Shown: piece by piece, positions 17,238 to 25,038 of the stretch | How positions within the stretch are numbered: the first letter of the stretch is position 1 | How the letters are laid out: each line of letters opens with the position of its first letter | From: CAVSIP01 sp963728075 | Lineage (GTDB): Bacteria > Actinomycetota > Actinomycetes > JAFAQI01 > DASSKL01 | Reading direction: 5' to 3' | Assembly (NCBI GenBank): GCA_963728075.1 | Contig: CAVSIP010000003.1 | Location: forward strand, 496,001 to 560,000 | Length of the DNA stretch: 64,000 nucleotides | Translations under genes and position numbers: made by a program | Notes under the pieces: generated by a model | The model's input: the letters and a program-made list of their open reading frames with translations, nothing else | Told to the model about the DNA's origin: nothing | The model's database searches: none

Positions 17238-19148
17238 ATGGTCACCGAGGGCGAGCTGGTGTGGGAACCGTCGCCGCAGCGCCGGGCGCACTCCCGGATG
17301 CGGGCGTTCCTCGACGCGTACGGCCAGGCCACGTACGAGGACGGCTGGCGCTGGTCGGTGGCGGACCTCGAGGGATTCTGGGGTGCGGTCGCCGAGCACT
17401 TCGACGTGCGCTGGCACGACCGGCCGGAGCGGGTGCTCGCCGACGCGAGCATGCCGGGCGCTCGCTGGTTCCCGGGGGCGACGCTGAACTACGCCGAGCA
17501 CGCGCTGCGGGCGCCGGGCGCACTCCGGTTCCTGCGCGAGGACGGCCGGGAGGCCGTGGTCGACCCGGCGTCCCTGCGGGCTCGGGTCGGCGCGGTCGCC
17601 GCGGGGCTGCGGCGCCTCGGTGTGGGCACGGGCGACCGCGTTGCCGCGCTGCTGCCCAACTGCCCGGAGACGGTCATCGCGTTCCTCGCCACGGCGAGCA
17701 TCGGCGCAGTGTGGTCGAGCTGCTCCCCGGACTTCGGCACCACCGGCGTCGCCGACCGGTTCACCCAGATCGAGCCGACGGTGCTGCTCGCGGTGGACGG
17801 CTACGCCTACAACGGTGGCCGGTTCGACGTCCGCGACACCGTGCGCGCGCTGCGCGAGCAGATGCCGTCGCTGCGCGCCACCGTCCTGCTGCCGTACCTC
17901 GACCTCGCCGCGACGCTCGACGGCACCGTGCCGTGGGCCGACCTGGAGAGCGAGCCCGCGGAGCCCGCCTTCGAGCCGGTGCCGTTCGACCACCCGCTGT
18001 GGATCCTGTACTCGTCGGGCACGACCGGGCTGCCCAAGGCGATCGTCCAGGGGCACGGCGGGATCCTGCTCGAGCACCTCAAGGCGCTGGCCCTGCACTG
18101 CGACCTGGGGCCGGACGACGTGTTCTTCTGGTTCACCACGACCGGCTGGATGATGTGGAACTTCCTCGTCTCCGGCCTGCTCGTCGGCTCGACGGTCGTG
18201 CTCTTCGACGGCAGCCCGGGGCACCCTGACCTCGGGGCGCTGTGGCGGATGGCCGACCGCGCGGGCGTCACGTTCTTCGGCACGTCGGCGCCGTACCTGC
18301 AGGCCTGCCTCAAGACCGACGTGCGCCCCGCGGAGGTCGCCGACGTCTCCCGCATCCACACGGTGGGCTCGACCGGTGCACCGCTGCCACCGGAGGGCTT
18401 CGCCTGGGTGCTCGACGAGGTCGGCGGGGACGTGCTCGTCGCCTCGGTGTCGGGGGGTACGGACCTGTGCACGGCGTTCGTCGGCTCGTGCCCGCTGCTG
18501 CCCGTGCACGCCGGTGAGCTGCAGTGCCGGATGCTCGGCGCCCGGGTGGAGGCGTACGACCCGGAGGGCCGGCCGCTGCAGGACGCGGTGGGCGAGCTGG
18601 TCATCACCGCCCCCATGCCGTCGATGCCGGTGTTCTTCTGGAACGACCCGGACGGCAGCCGGCTGCGGGAGAGCTACTTCGAGGCGTTCCCCGGGGTCTG
18701 GCGGCACGGTGACTGGATCCGGATCACCCCCCGCGGCTCGTGCGTCATCTCCGGGCGCAGCGACTCGACGCTCAACCGCGGCGGCGTCCGCATGGGCACG
18801 AGCGAGTTCTACCGGGTGGTCGAGGACATCCCGGGGGTGAGCGACTCGCTCGTCGTCGACCTCGACGGGCGCCTGCTGCTGTTCGTCGTCACCGACCGCC
18901 TCGACGACGAGCTGCGCGCCGCGATCGCGACCGCCTGCCGCACGCAGCTGTCGCCCCGGCACGTCCCCGACGAGATCGTCGCGGTGCCCGAGGTGCCCCG
19001 CACGCTCAACGGCAAGAAGTGCGAGGTGCCGGTCAAGCGCATCCTCTCCGGCGTGCCGCCGGCGCAGGCGGTCGCCCAGGGCGCGCTGCGTAACGCCGCG
19101 GCCATCGACCCGTTCGTGTCGCGGGCGCGCTCAGCACAGTCGCCGTAG
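17238..19148 (+). CDS. Acetoacetyl-CoA synthetase
   Basis: 636 aa from the ATG at 17238. It activates acetoacetate to acetoacetyl-CoA with ATP. It starts with an ACAS-type N-terminal region (MRAFLDAYGQATYEDGWRW, ARWFPGATLNYAEHAL) that is typical of acetoacetate-CoA ligases rather than acetyl-CoA synthetase. The AMP-binding motif YSSGTTGLPKAIVQGHGG is near residue 256, with TTTGWMMWNFLVSGLLVG, GTSEFYRVVEDIPGVSDSLVV, and the catalytic lysine in RTLNGKKCEVPVKRIL near residue 590. It overlaps the convergent TIGR03089 gene by 18 bp. It probably serves ketone or PHB-linked carbon use. Confidence 0.92.
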   Translation: MVTEGELVWEPSPQRRAHSRMRAFLDAYGQATYEDGWRWSVADLEGFWGAVAEHFDVRWHDRPERVLADASMPGARWFPGATLNYAEHALRAPGALRFLREDGREAVVDPASLRARVGAVAAGLRRLGVGTGDRVAALLPNCPETVIAFLATASIGAVWSSCSPDFGTTGVADRFTQIEPTVLLAVDGYAYNGGRFDVRDTVRALREQMPSLRATVLLPYLDLAATLDGTVPWADLESEPAEPAFEPVPFDHPLWILYSSGTTGLPKAIVQGHGGILLEHLKALALHCDLGPDDVFFWFTTTGWMMWNFLVSGLLVGSTVVLFDGSPGHPDLGALWRMADRAGVTFFGTSAPYLQACLKTDVRPAEVADVSRIHTVGSTGAPLPPEGFAWVLDEVGGDVLVASVSGGTDLCTAFVGSCPLLPVHAGELQCRMLGARVEAYDPEGRPLQDAVGELVITAPMPSMPVFFWNDPDGSRLRESYFEAFPGVWRHGDWIRITPRGSCVISGRSDSTLNRGGVRMGTSEFYRVVEDIPGVSDSLVVDLDGRLLLFVVTDRLDDELRAAIATACRTQLSPRHVPDEIVAVPEVPRTLNGKKCEVPVKRILSGVPPAQAVAQGALRNAAAIDPFVSRARSAQSP

Positions 19149-19850
19149 GCCGGGGAGGTCCAGCCCCGCGGTCACCGTGACGTGCTCCTGCTCGGCCCGC
19201 CCCGGCAGCGCCGCGGCGTCCGGGTGGCGGCACAGCACCACGCCGGCGCCCGCCGCGAGCGGCGCGAGCAGCGTGGTCACCAGCGCGTCGTCGCCGTCGT
19301 ACGGCAGCACGCTGAGCAGCCGGTCGCCCCGCGCCAGGGACACCTCGCGGGCTCGGCCGGCGAGCACGGCACCGGCCTCGCCGACCGGCCCGTACGGCAC
19401 GAAGCGGTCCCCCTGCGGCGGCACCTCCGTGGCGAAGTCGAGGACGCCTGCCGGCGCGGTGTCGAGCCGTCCACCGAGCGGGCGCAGCGAGAGCCCCACC
19501 ACCTCGTCGGCGGCCGCGGCCTCGGCCAGCCGGTCGGGGGCGGCGAACGCCACGTCGGCGCCGTCGGCGCCATACGCCACCTCCGCGCCGACGGACCACG
19601 CGGCGAGCACCGCCACCGCCGCCTGCCAGTGGACGGGCAGCAGCACCGCCACCGTGCCCCCGGGCTGCACCGCCAGGCCGTCCTGGAGCAGGTTCGCCGT
19701 CTTCGCCACCCAGTTTTCCAGCGTCGTGGCCGAGAGCTCCACCCGCTCGCCGGTAGCGTCGTCGTAGAAGGTGAGCAGCGGCCCCGCCGGGTCCCGGCGG
19801 AGGGCGGCGTCGAGGAGGGCGCGGGGGGTGTCGGTCACGACGTCGAGCAT
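19131..19850 (-). CDS. TIGR03089-family truncated AMP-binding-like protein
   Basis: 239 aa if started at the ATG at 19850; the frame extends to 19889 but then overlaps the divergent gene. It resembles the N-terminal half of acyl-CoA synthetases (LLTFYDDATGERVELSATTLENWVAKTANLL, GGTVAVLLPVHWQAAVAVLAAWSVGA) but lacks the P-loop STG motif and the C-terminal domain, as all TIGR03089 members do. Family members in mycobacteria (Rv3268) lie beside the LCP gene, as here two genes away. No biochemical function is known; a full adenylating activity is unlikely. Confidence 0.85.
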   Translation of the reverse strand: MLDVVTDTPRALLDAALRRDPAGPLLTFYDDATGERVELSATTLENWVAKTANLLQDGLAVQPGGTVAVLLPVHWQAAVAVLAAWSVGAEVAYGADGADVAFAAPDRLAEAAAADEVVGLSLRPLGGRLDTAPAGVLDFATEVPPQGDRFVPYGPVGEAGAVLAGRAREVSLARGDRLLSVLPYDGDDALVTTLLAPLAAGAGVVLCRHPDAAALPGRAEQEHVTVTAGLDLPGLRRLC

Positions 19851-21333
19851 GCCCCGCACGCGCCCGAGGCTGCGGGTGGGGCCGGTCACCTTCGCTGCGG
19901 CCGGACCGCTCGTGCTGCTCGCCGTCCTGCTCGCCGTGGCCCCCCGGTACGGCTACCACCGCGACGAGCTGTACTTCCTCGTCGCGGGCGCCCACCCCGC
20001 GCTCGGCTACCCGGATCAGCCGCCGCTCGTGCCGCTGCTCGACCGGGCCGTGGCCTGGCTGGTGCCCGGTTCGGTGGCCGCGCTGCGGGTGCCGCCGGCG
20101 CTCGCGGCCGCGACCGTACCGGTCCTCGCCGGGCTCACCGCGCGCGAGCTCGGTGCCCGGCCGTGGGCCCGGGTCCTCGCCGTCTGGTGCATGTCCGCCG
20201 CAGTGGTTCTCTACGGGGCCGGGCACCTCGCGGGCACGACCGCGTTCGACCTGCTCGTGTGGTCCGCGGTGGTCTGGCTCGTTGCGCGCGCGCTGCGTAC
20301 CGGCGACTCCCGGCTGTGGGTGGCCGTCGGCGCGGCGGCGGGCGTCGGTCTCGAGGTGAAGTGGCTGGTCGGCTTCCTGCTCGGCACTCTCGGGGTGGCG
20401 CTGCTCGCGGACCGCCGCTGGGGGCTGTTGCGCGACCCCTGGCTGTGGGCCGGCGCCGCTCTGGCGCTGGCGCTGTGGGCGCCGAACCTGTGGTGGCAGG
20501 CGACGCACGGCTGGCCGCAGGTCGAGATGAGCCGGCGGATCGGGGAGCGCTACGGCACCGGCGAGCGGTTGCTCGTCCCGCTGGCGCAGCTGGTCATGGT
20601 CAGCCCGTTCCTCGTACCGGTCTGGGTCGCCGGGCTGCGCCGGCTGCTGCGGGACCCGGCGCTGCGTGCCTTCCGCGCGATCGGGGTCGCCTACCTGCTG
20701 CTGCTCGTGCTGTTCACGGTCACCGGCGGGCAGATCTACTACGTCGCCGGGCTCTACCCGGCGCTGCTGGCGGCCGGGGCCGAGCCGCTGCTCGCCTGGG
20801 TCCGCGGCGGCCGGGCGCGCTGGTTCGGCGGGTCGCTCGTGGCGTCGGTCGCGCTCGCCGTCGTGGTGACCCTGCCCGTGCTGCCGCCGCGCGTGCTGGC
20901 GAGGACCCCGATCCCGGGCGTCACGTACGACCTCGGCGAGCAGGTGGCCTGGCCGCGGTACGTGGCCACGGTCGCCGCGGTGTACGGGGCGCTGCCCGCC
21001 GAGCAGCGCAGCCGGGCGGTGCTGCTCACGGCCAACTACGGGGAGGCGGGCGCGATCGACCGGTTCGGGGACCGGTTCGGTCTGCCGCGGGCGTACAGCG
21101 GTCACAACGGCTACGGCACGTGGGGACCTCCTCCCGACGGGCGGGACGTCGTCGTCGCGGTCGGGCTGGCGAGGCCGTGGCTGACGCCGTACTTCACCGG
21201 CTGCGCCGTACGGGCCCGGCTGGACAACGGCGTCGGCCTCGACTCCGACGAGCAGGGTGCCCCGGTCACCGTGTGCCGGGGGCTGCGGGCACCGTGGTCG
21301 CAGCTGTGGCCGCGCCTGCGCCACCTCGGCTGA
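19849..21333 (+). CDS. GT39/ArnT-like membrane glycosyltransferase
   Basis: 494 aa from ATG 19849; a GTG at 19876 is an alternative and would separate it from the divergent TIGR03089 start. It is a multi-spanning GT-C enzyme. The first extracellular loop RYGYHRDELYFLVAGAHPALG has the conserved Asp-Glu pair of the PMT/ArnT family, followed by GYPDQPPLVPLLDR. Hydrophobic segments then run almost continuously to residue about 350, ending in a soluble C-terminal part. It would use a lipid-phosphate sugar donor to glycosylate an extracytoplasmic acceptor. Donor and acceptor are unknown. Confidence 0.85.
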   Translation: MPRTRPRLRVGPVTFAAAGPLVLLAVLLAVAPRYGYHRDELYFLVAGAHPALGYPDQPPLVPLLDRAVAWLVPGSVAALRVPPALAAATVPVLAGLTARELGARPWARVLAVWCMSAAVVLYGAGHLAGTTAFDLLVWSAVVWLVARALRTGDSRLWVAVGAAAGVGLEVKWLVGFLLGTLGVALLADRRWGLLRDPWLWAGAALALALWAPNLWWQATHGWPQVEMSRRIGERYGTGERLLVPLAQLVMVSPFLVPVWVAGLRRLLRDPALRAFRAIGVAYLLLLVLFTVTGGQIYYVAGLYPALLAAGAEPLLAWVRGGRARWFGGSLVASVALAVVVTLPVLPPRVLARTPIPGVTYDLGEQVAWPRYVATVAAVYGALPAEQRSRAVLLTANYGEAGAIDRFGDRFGLPRAYSGHNGYGTWGPPPDGRDVVVAVGLARPWLTPYFTGCAVRARLDNGVGLDSDEQGAPVTVCRGLRAPWSQLWPRLRHLG

Positions 21334-21375
21334 CGGCGAGCGCCCCACCCGCGAGGGGGAGGTGGAGCCGGTGGG

Positions 21376-22887
21376 CTACGGGGCGCAGGGGACGTCGGCG
21401 GCGGTGGTGCCCTGCGGTGCCGGCGGGCTGGTCGCGGGCGCGCCCTTCGCCGGCGCCGGTCCGTTGCTGCCGAGCTTGTGCAGCGTGGTGAAGTCCCCGC
21501 CGAGGACGAGTGCCACCGGGGCGGTCTGGTCCTTCACCTCGACCACCTGCGCGCCGGGGACGGTGGCCGCGACGGTCTGCGCCTCCTCCTTGTGCCCGGG
21601 GGAGTAGCGGACCACGGTCTTGGCGATGCCGGCGCTCTGCGCGTTGCCGAACCGGTCGACGTGGAAGCCCATGGCGGCGAGCTCGTTGCCCGTACGCAGG
21701 GCCAGCCCGCCCGTGGTGGTGCCGTTGAGGACGACGACGTGCACCCGGCTCGGGGGCACCGTCACCGTGGGCGGCTTGGGCGCCGCGGTCTTCGCCTGGC
21801 TGTCGTTGCGCAGGCTGTCGAACAGCGCCTTCGCGCCCGCGTCGTCGATGAGGACGACGCTCTGCCCCTCTCGCCAGCCGGACTCCGTGGTGATCGGGAT
21901 GGTCACCATCGACACGTGCGCCGGGTCGAGGTGCCGGAAGCGAAGGGCGAGCGTCCGCATGTCGCTGAAGCCGAACCGCGCGTCGGTGGTGATGGAGTCC
22001 GCCAGCGCCTGCAGGAACCCGTTGAGCTTGAACGGGTTGGCGAGCGTGCCCGCGCTGGTGACCTTCTTGAGCATCTGGGCCATGAAGTACTGCTGGTCGG
22101 CGATCCGGTCGATGTCCCCGCGGGGCAGGCCCTTGCGGTCCCGGACGAACGCCAGCGCCTGGTCGCCGTTGACGTGATGGGTGCCGGCCGTGAGGAAGTC
22201 ACCGCTGTCGTGGTCGCGGCGGGTGGTGCCGATGCACAGGGTGACCCCGTCGAGCGCATTCACCATCTTGCGGAACCCGTCGAAGTCGACCTGGACGTAG
22301 TGGTCGGCACGCAGACCGGAGAGGCTCTCGATCGTCTCGACGAGCAGCTTGGGGCCGCCGAGGGCGAAGGCCGAGTTCAGCTTGCCCATGTGCGCCGGGT
22401 GGCTGCGGCCGCTCGCGTCGGTGTACGCGGGGATCTGCACCCACGAGTCGCGCGGGAACGACACGATCGTCGCCCGGGCCGAGCTCGCCGGCACGTGCGC
22501 GAGCATCACGGTGTCCGAGCGCTGGCCGGTGACGTAGTTCGCCCCGGTGCCCTGGAACTGGTCGCCGCCGGCGAAGTTGCGGGTGTCCGACCCCACCAGC
22601 AGGAAGTTCTGCGCCTTGCCGTCCGCCGCGGCGGCCGGCCGGTTCCCGCCCCCGATGTCGATCGTGTGGATCTTGCCCTTGTAGTAGCTGAAGACGGCGT
22701 ACCCGGCCACGCTGACGAACAGGGTCGCGGCCGACAGGACGACGGCCAGCCACGACAGCACGCGCAGCGCCGGGCGCCGCGTACGGGCGGCATGCCGGCT
22801 GCGGCCGGGACGCCGCGGATCCAGTTCCGGCGGCAGGCCCGGCGCCGGGCGTGCCCACGACTCGTGCGGGGGTGGCGGCTGGCTCAC
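21376..22887 (-). CDS. LytR-CpsA-Psr (LCP) family glycopolymer transferase
   Basis: 503 aa from the GTG at 22887, chosen because GGAGG lies about 10 nt upstream; the frame runs on to 23034 without an SD. A Pro/Arg-rich cytoplasmic tail, one transmembrane helix (about 43-66, LSWLAVVLSAATLFVSVAGYAVF), the LCP domain (about 95-260) and a LytR_C domain (about 385-465, VHVVVLNGTTTGGLA) are seen. Pyrophosphate-contacting motifs include RSDTVMLAHV, IVSFPRDSWVQIP and KLNSAFALGGP, plus AFVRDRKGLPRGDIDRIADQQ. LCP enzymes attach polyprenyl-linked glycopolymers to peptidoglycan. Next to rfbB/rfbD it mirrors mycobacterial CpsA beside rmlD. Confidence 0.95.
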   Translation of the reverse strand: MSQPPPPHESWARPAPGLPPELDPRRPGRSRHAARTRRPALRVLSWLAVVLSAATLFVSVAGYAVFSYYKGKIHTIDIGGGNRPAAAADGKAQNFLLVGSDTRNFAGGDQFQGTGANYVTGQRSDTVMLAHVPASSARATIVSFPRDSWVQIPAYTDASGRSHPAHMGKLNSAFALGGPKLLVETIESLSGLRADHYVQVDFDGFRKMVNALDGVTLCIGTTRRDHDSGDFLTAGTHHVNGDQALAFVRDRKGLPRGDIDRIADQQYFMAQMLKKVTSAGTLANPFKLNGFLQALADSITTDARFGFSDMRTLALRFRHLDPAHVSMVTIPITTESGWREGQSVVLIDDAGAKALFDSLRNDSQAKTAAPKPPTVTVPPSRVHVVVLNGTTTGGLALRTGNELAAMGFHVDRFGNAQSAGIAKTVVRYSPGHKEEAQTVAATVPGAQVVEVKDQTAPVALVLGGDFTTLHKLGSNGPAPAKGAPATSPPAPQGTTAADVPCAP

Positions 22888-23029
22888 CGGCGAGCAGGAC
22901 CTCCGGTCGGGCGGACAGGGGGCGCGGCGGTCGGCCGGCACCATGAGGAAGAACGCCTCAGGCCTGCCGGACGTTCCGGGCCAGGGTAGCGGCGTGCGGC
23001 CGCTGCGCAGCCCGCCACGCGGGGTCTGG

Positions 23030-23035
23030 GACAAT
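23030..23035 (+). promoter_or_regulatory. -10-like element just upstream of rfbB
   Basis: GACAAT, four of six consensus positions, is followed by 7 nt and the ATG at 23043. No Shine-Dalgarno is visible, so the transcript may be leaderless. No convincing -35 is present. Confidence 0.35.
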
Positions 23036-23042
23036 CCACGCC

Positions 23043-24032
23043 ATGCGTCTCCTGGTGACGGGCGGTGCCGGTTTCATCGGCAGCCACTACGTACGCACCC
23101 TGCTGTCCGGTGGCTATCCCGGGTACGAGGACGCGGAGGTGACGGTCTACGACAAGCTCACCTACGCGGGCAACCTCGAGAACCTCGCTCCGGTCGCGGA
23201 GAACCCGCGCTACCGCTTCGTCCAGGGCGACCTCCTCGACGCGCCCCTGCTCGACGACATCCTCCCGGGCCACGACGCGGTGCTGAACTTCGCCGCGGAG
23301 ACCCACGTGGACCGGTCGATCGCCGGCGCCGCGGACTTCGTCATGACCAACGTCGTGGGCGTGCAGACGCTGCTCGACGCGTGCGTGCGGGCGGGCATCC
23401 CGCGGGTCGTCCAGGTCTCCACCGACGAGGTGTACGGCTCCATCCCGGAGGGCTCGTTCACCGAGGCCGACCGGCTCGACCCGAACTCGCCGTACTCCGC
23501 CGCGAAGGCCGGGGGCGACCTGATGGCGCGGGCGTACGCCGTCACGCACAAGGTCAACGTCAGCGTCACCCGCTGCACGAACAACTACGGGCCGTACCAG
23601 TTCCCCGAGAAGGTCATCCCGCTGTTCGTGACCAACCTGCTGGACGGCAAGAAGGTGCCGCTGTACGGCGACGGGCTCAACGTGCGCGACTGGCTGCACG
23701 TCGACGACCACTGCCGGGGCATCCAGCTGGTGCTCGAGCAGGGCGAGGCAGGAGAGGTCTACAACATCGGCGGCGGGATCGAGCTGACCAACCGCGAGCT
23801 CACCGAGCGGCTGCTCGCCGCGTGCGGCTCGGACTGGGACACCTCGGTGGAGTACGTCGAGGACCGCAAGGGCCACGACCGCCGCTACTCCCTGGACGAC
23901 TCCCGCCTGCGCGCCATGGGCTACCAGCCGCGCTACGACTTCGAGCGCGGGCTGGCCGAGACGGTCGCGTGGTACCGCGACAGCCCGTGGTGGTGGCGCC
24001 CGCTCAAGGAGAAGGCGGCGATCGCCCGGTGA
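23043..24032 (+). CDS. rfbB: dTDP-glucose 4,6-dehydratase
   Basis: 329 aa. Second step of dTDP-L-rhamnose synthesis: dTDP-glucose to dTDP-4-keto-6-deoxyglucose. It is an extended SDR with LLVTGGAGFIGSHYVRTLL, the catalytic Thr-Asp-Glu in STDEVYGS near residue 127 and the YxxxK pair in YSAAKAGGDL near residue 151; RCTNNYGPYQFPEK and NVRDWLHVDDH are family-specific. It overlaps rfbD by 4 bp. The first gene of the pathway (rfbA) and the epimerase (rfbC) are not in the window. Confidence 0.97.
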   Translation: MRLLVTGGAGFIGSHYVRTLLSGGYPGYEDAEVTVYDKLTYAGNLENLAPVAENPRYRFVQGDLLDAPLLDDILPGHDAVLNFAAETHVDRSIAGAADFVMTNVVGVQTLLDACVRAGIPRVVQVSTDEVYGSIPEGSFTEADRLDPNSPYSAAKAGGDLMARAYAVTHKVNVSVTRCTNNYGPYQFPEKVIPLFVTNLLDGKKVPLYGDGLNVRDWLHVDDHCRGIQLVLEQGEAGEVYNIGGGIELTNRELTERLLAACGSDWDTSVEYVEDRKGHDRRYSLDDSRLRAMGYQPRYDFERGLAETVAWYRDSPWWWRPLKEKAAIAR

Positions 24033-24889
24033 GCCGCTGGCTGATCACCGGTGCCCGTGGCCAGCTCGGCACCGACCTGCAGGCCCTGCTCGCGGGCGAG
24101 CCGGTCGTCGCCGTCGACCTGCCCGAGGTCGACATCACCGACGAGGCGGCCGTGCGCCGGCTGGTCGCCGACGAGCGGCCCGAGGTCGTCGTCAACGCGG
24201 CCGCGTTCACGAACGTGGACGCGGCCGAGGAGCAGCCGGAGGTCGCGCAGGCGGTCAACGGGGACGCCCCCGGCATCCTGGCGCGCGCCTGCCGCGAGCA
24301 CGGCGCGCTGCTGGTGCACGTGTCGACCGACTACGTCTTCGCCGGTGACGCCGAGGTCCCGTACGACGTCGACGCCCCGGTGGACCCTCGGTCGGTCTAC
24401 GGCCGGACCAAGGCCGCGGGGGAGGCGGCCGTACGCGAGGCCGGGGGTCCCGCGTACGTCGTGCGCACGGCCTGGGTCTACGGCGCCGGCGGTGGCAACT
24501 TCGTCAAGACCATGGCCCGCCTGGAGAAGGAGCGCGACACGGTCTCGGTCGTCGACGACCAGCGCGGGTCGCCGACGTGGTCGCTCCACCTCGGGCGCGG
24601 GCTGGTCGGGCTGGCCCGCTCGAGCGCGCCCCACGGCACCTACCACTGCACCGGTGGTGGTGACACGACCTGGTACGGCTTCGCCCGGGCGATCTTCGAG
24701 GAGCTCGGTGCCGACCCGTCGCGGGTGCATCCGACCGACACCGCCAGCTTCCCGCGGCCCGCGCCGCGGCCGGCGTACAGCGTGCTGTCCCCGCGTGCGT
24801 GGCTGGAGGCGGGGCTCGCACCCATGCCTCACTGGCGGGACGCGCTCGCCGAGGCGTTCGCCACGGTGGGCGACGCCTTCCGTGGCTGA
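24029..24889 (+). CDS. rfbD: dTDP-4-dehydrorhamnose reductase
   Basis: 286 aa from the GTG at 24029 (GTGA overlap with rfbB). It reduces dTDP-4-dehydrorhamnose to dTDP-L-rhamnose with NAD(P)H. It has WLITGARGQLGTDLQALL at the N-terminus, VVVNAAAFTNVDAAE, STDYVFAGD and the YxxxK pair in SVYGRTKAAGE near residue 124, plus VDDQRGSPTWSLHLGRGL for substrate binding. The pairing with rfbB makes the pathway assignment firm. dTDP-rhamnose would supply the cell-wall linkage unit and/or the polysaccharide locus. Confidence 0.96.
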   Translation: MSRWLITGARGQLGTDLQALLAGEPVVAVDLPEVDITDEAAVRRLVADERPEVVVNAAAFTNVDAAEEQPEVAQAVNGDAPGILARACREHGALLVHVSTDYVFAGDAEVPYDVDAPVDPRSVYGRTKAAGEAAVREAGGPAYVVRTAWVYGAGGGNFVKTMARLEKERDTVSVVDDQRGSPTWSLHLGRGLVGLARSSAPHGTYHCTGGGDTTWYGFARAIFEELGADPSRVHPTDTASFPRPAPRPAYSVLSPRAWLEAGLAPMPHWRDALAEAFATVGDAFRG

Positions 24890-25038
24890 TCCGGCGTAAC
24901 AACAAGCCCTACCCGGGCGAAAGTCAGGGCACACACGTGCCGAAATGCCAGACGTGCAGTTCTCCTTGCGGCACAGTCACACCTGACCGATTCCTGCCAC
25001 GAAACCACTGATCGCCCGATACCGGAGACCCCACCGCC
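24890..25038 (+). promoter_or_regulatory. Lower-GC intergenic leader of the amidase/SpoIID pair
   Basis: 149 bp between rfbD and the amidase gene, clearly less GC-rich than its surroundings and open in no convincing frame. It starts with a short hairpin (GCCC-N5-GGGC, 24907-24919) just after the rfbD stop and contains a 6-bp inverted repeat GTGCCG/CGGCAC (from about 24935 to 24975). It most likely holds the promoter of the secreted cell-wall genes. I could not match it to a known riboswitch and see no certain -35/-10 pair. Confidence 0.35.

Noticed and set aside
19131..19850. Complete acyl-CoA synthetase
   Set aside because: It lacks the phosphate-binding STG loop and C-terminal domain; length and order fit TIGR03089.
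24890..25038. Riboswitch (for example c-di-AMP type) upstream of the amidase
   Set aside because: No set of conserved riboswitch blocks could be matched; only short inverted repeats are present.
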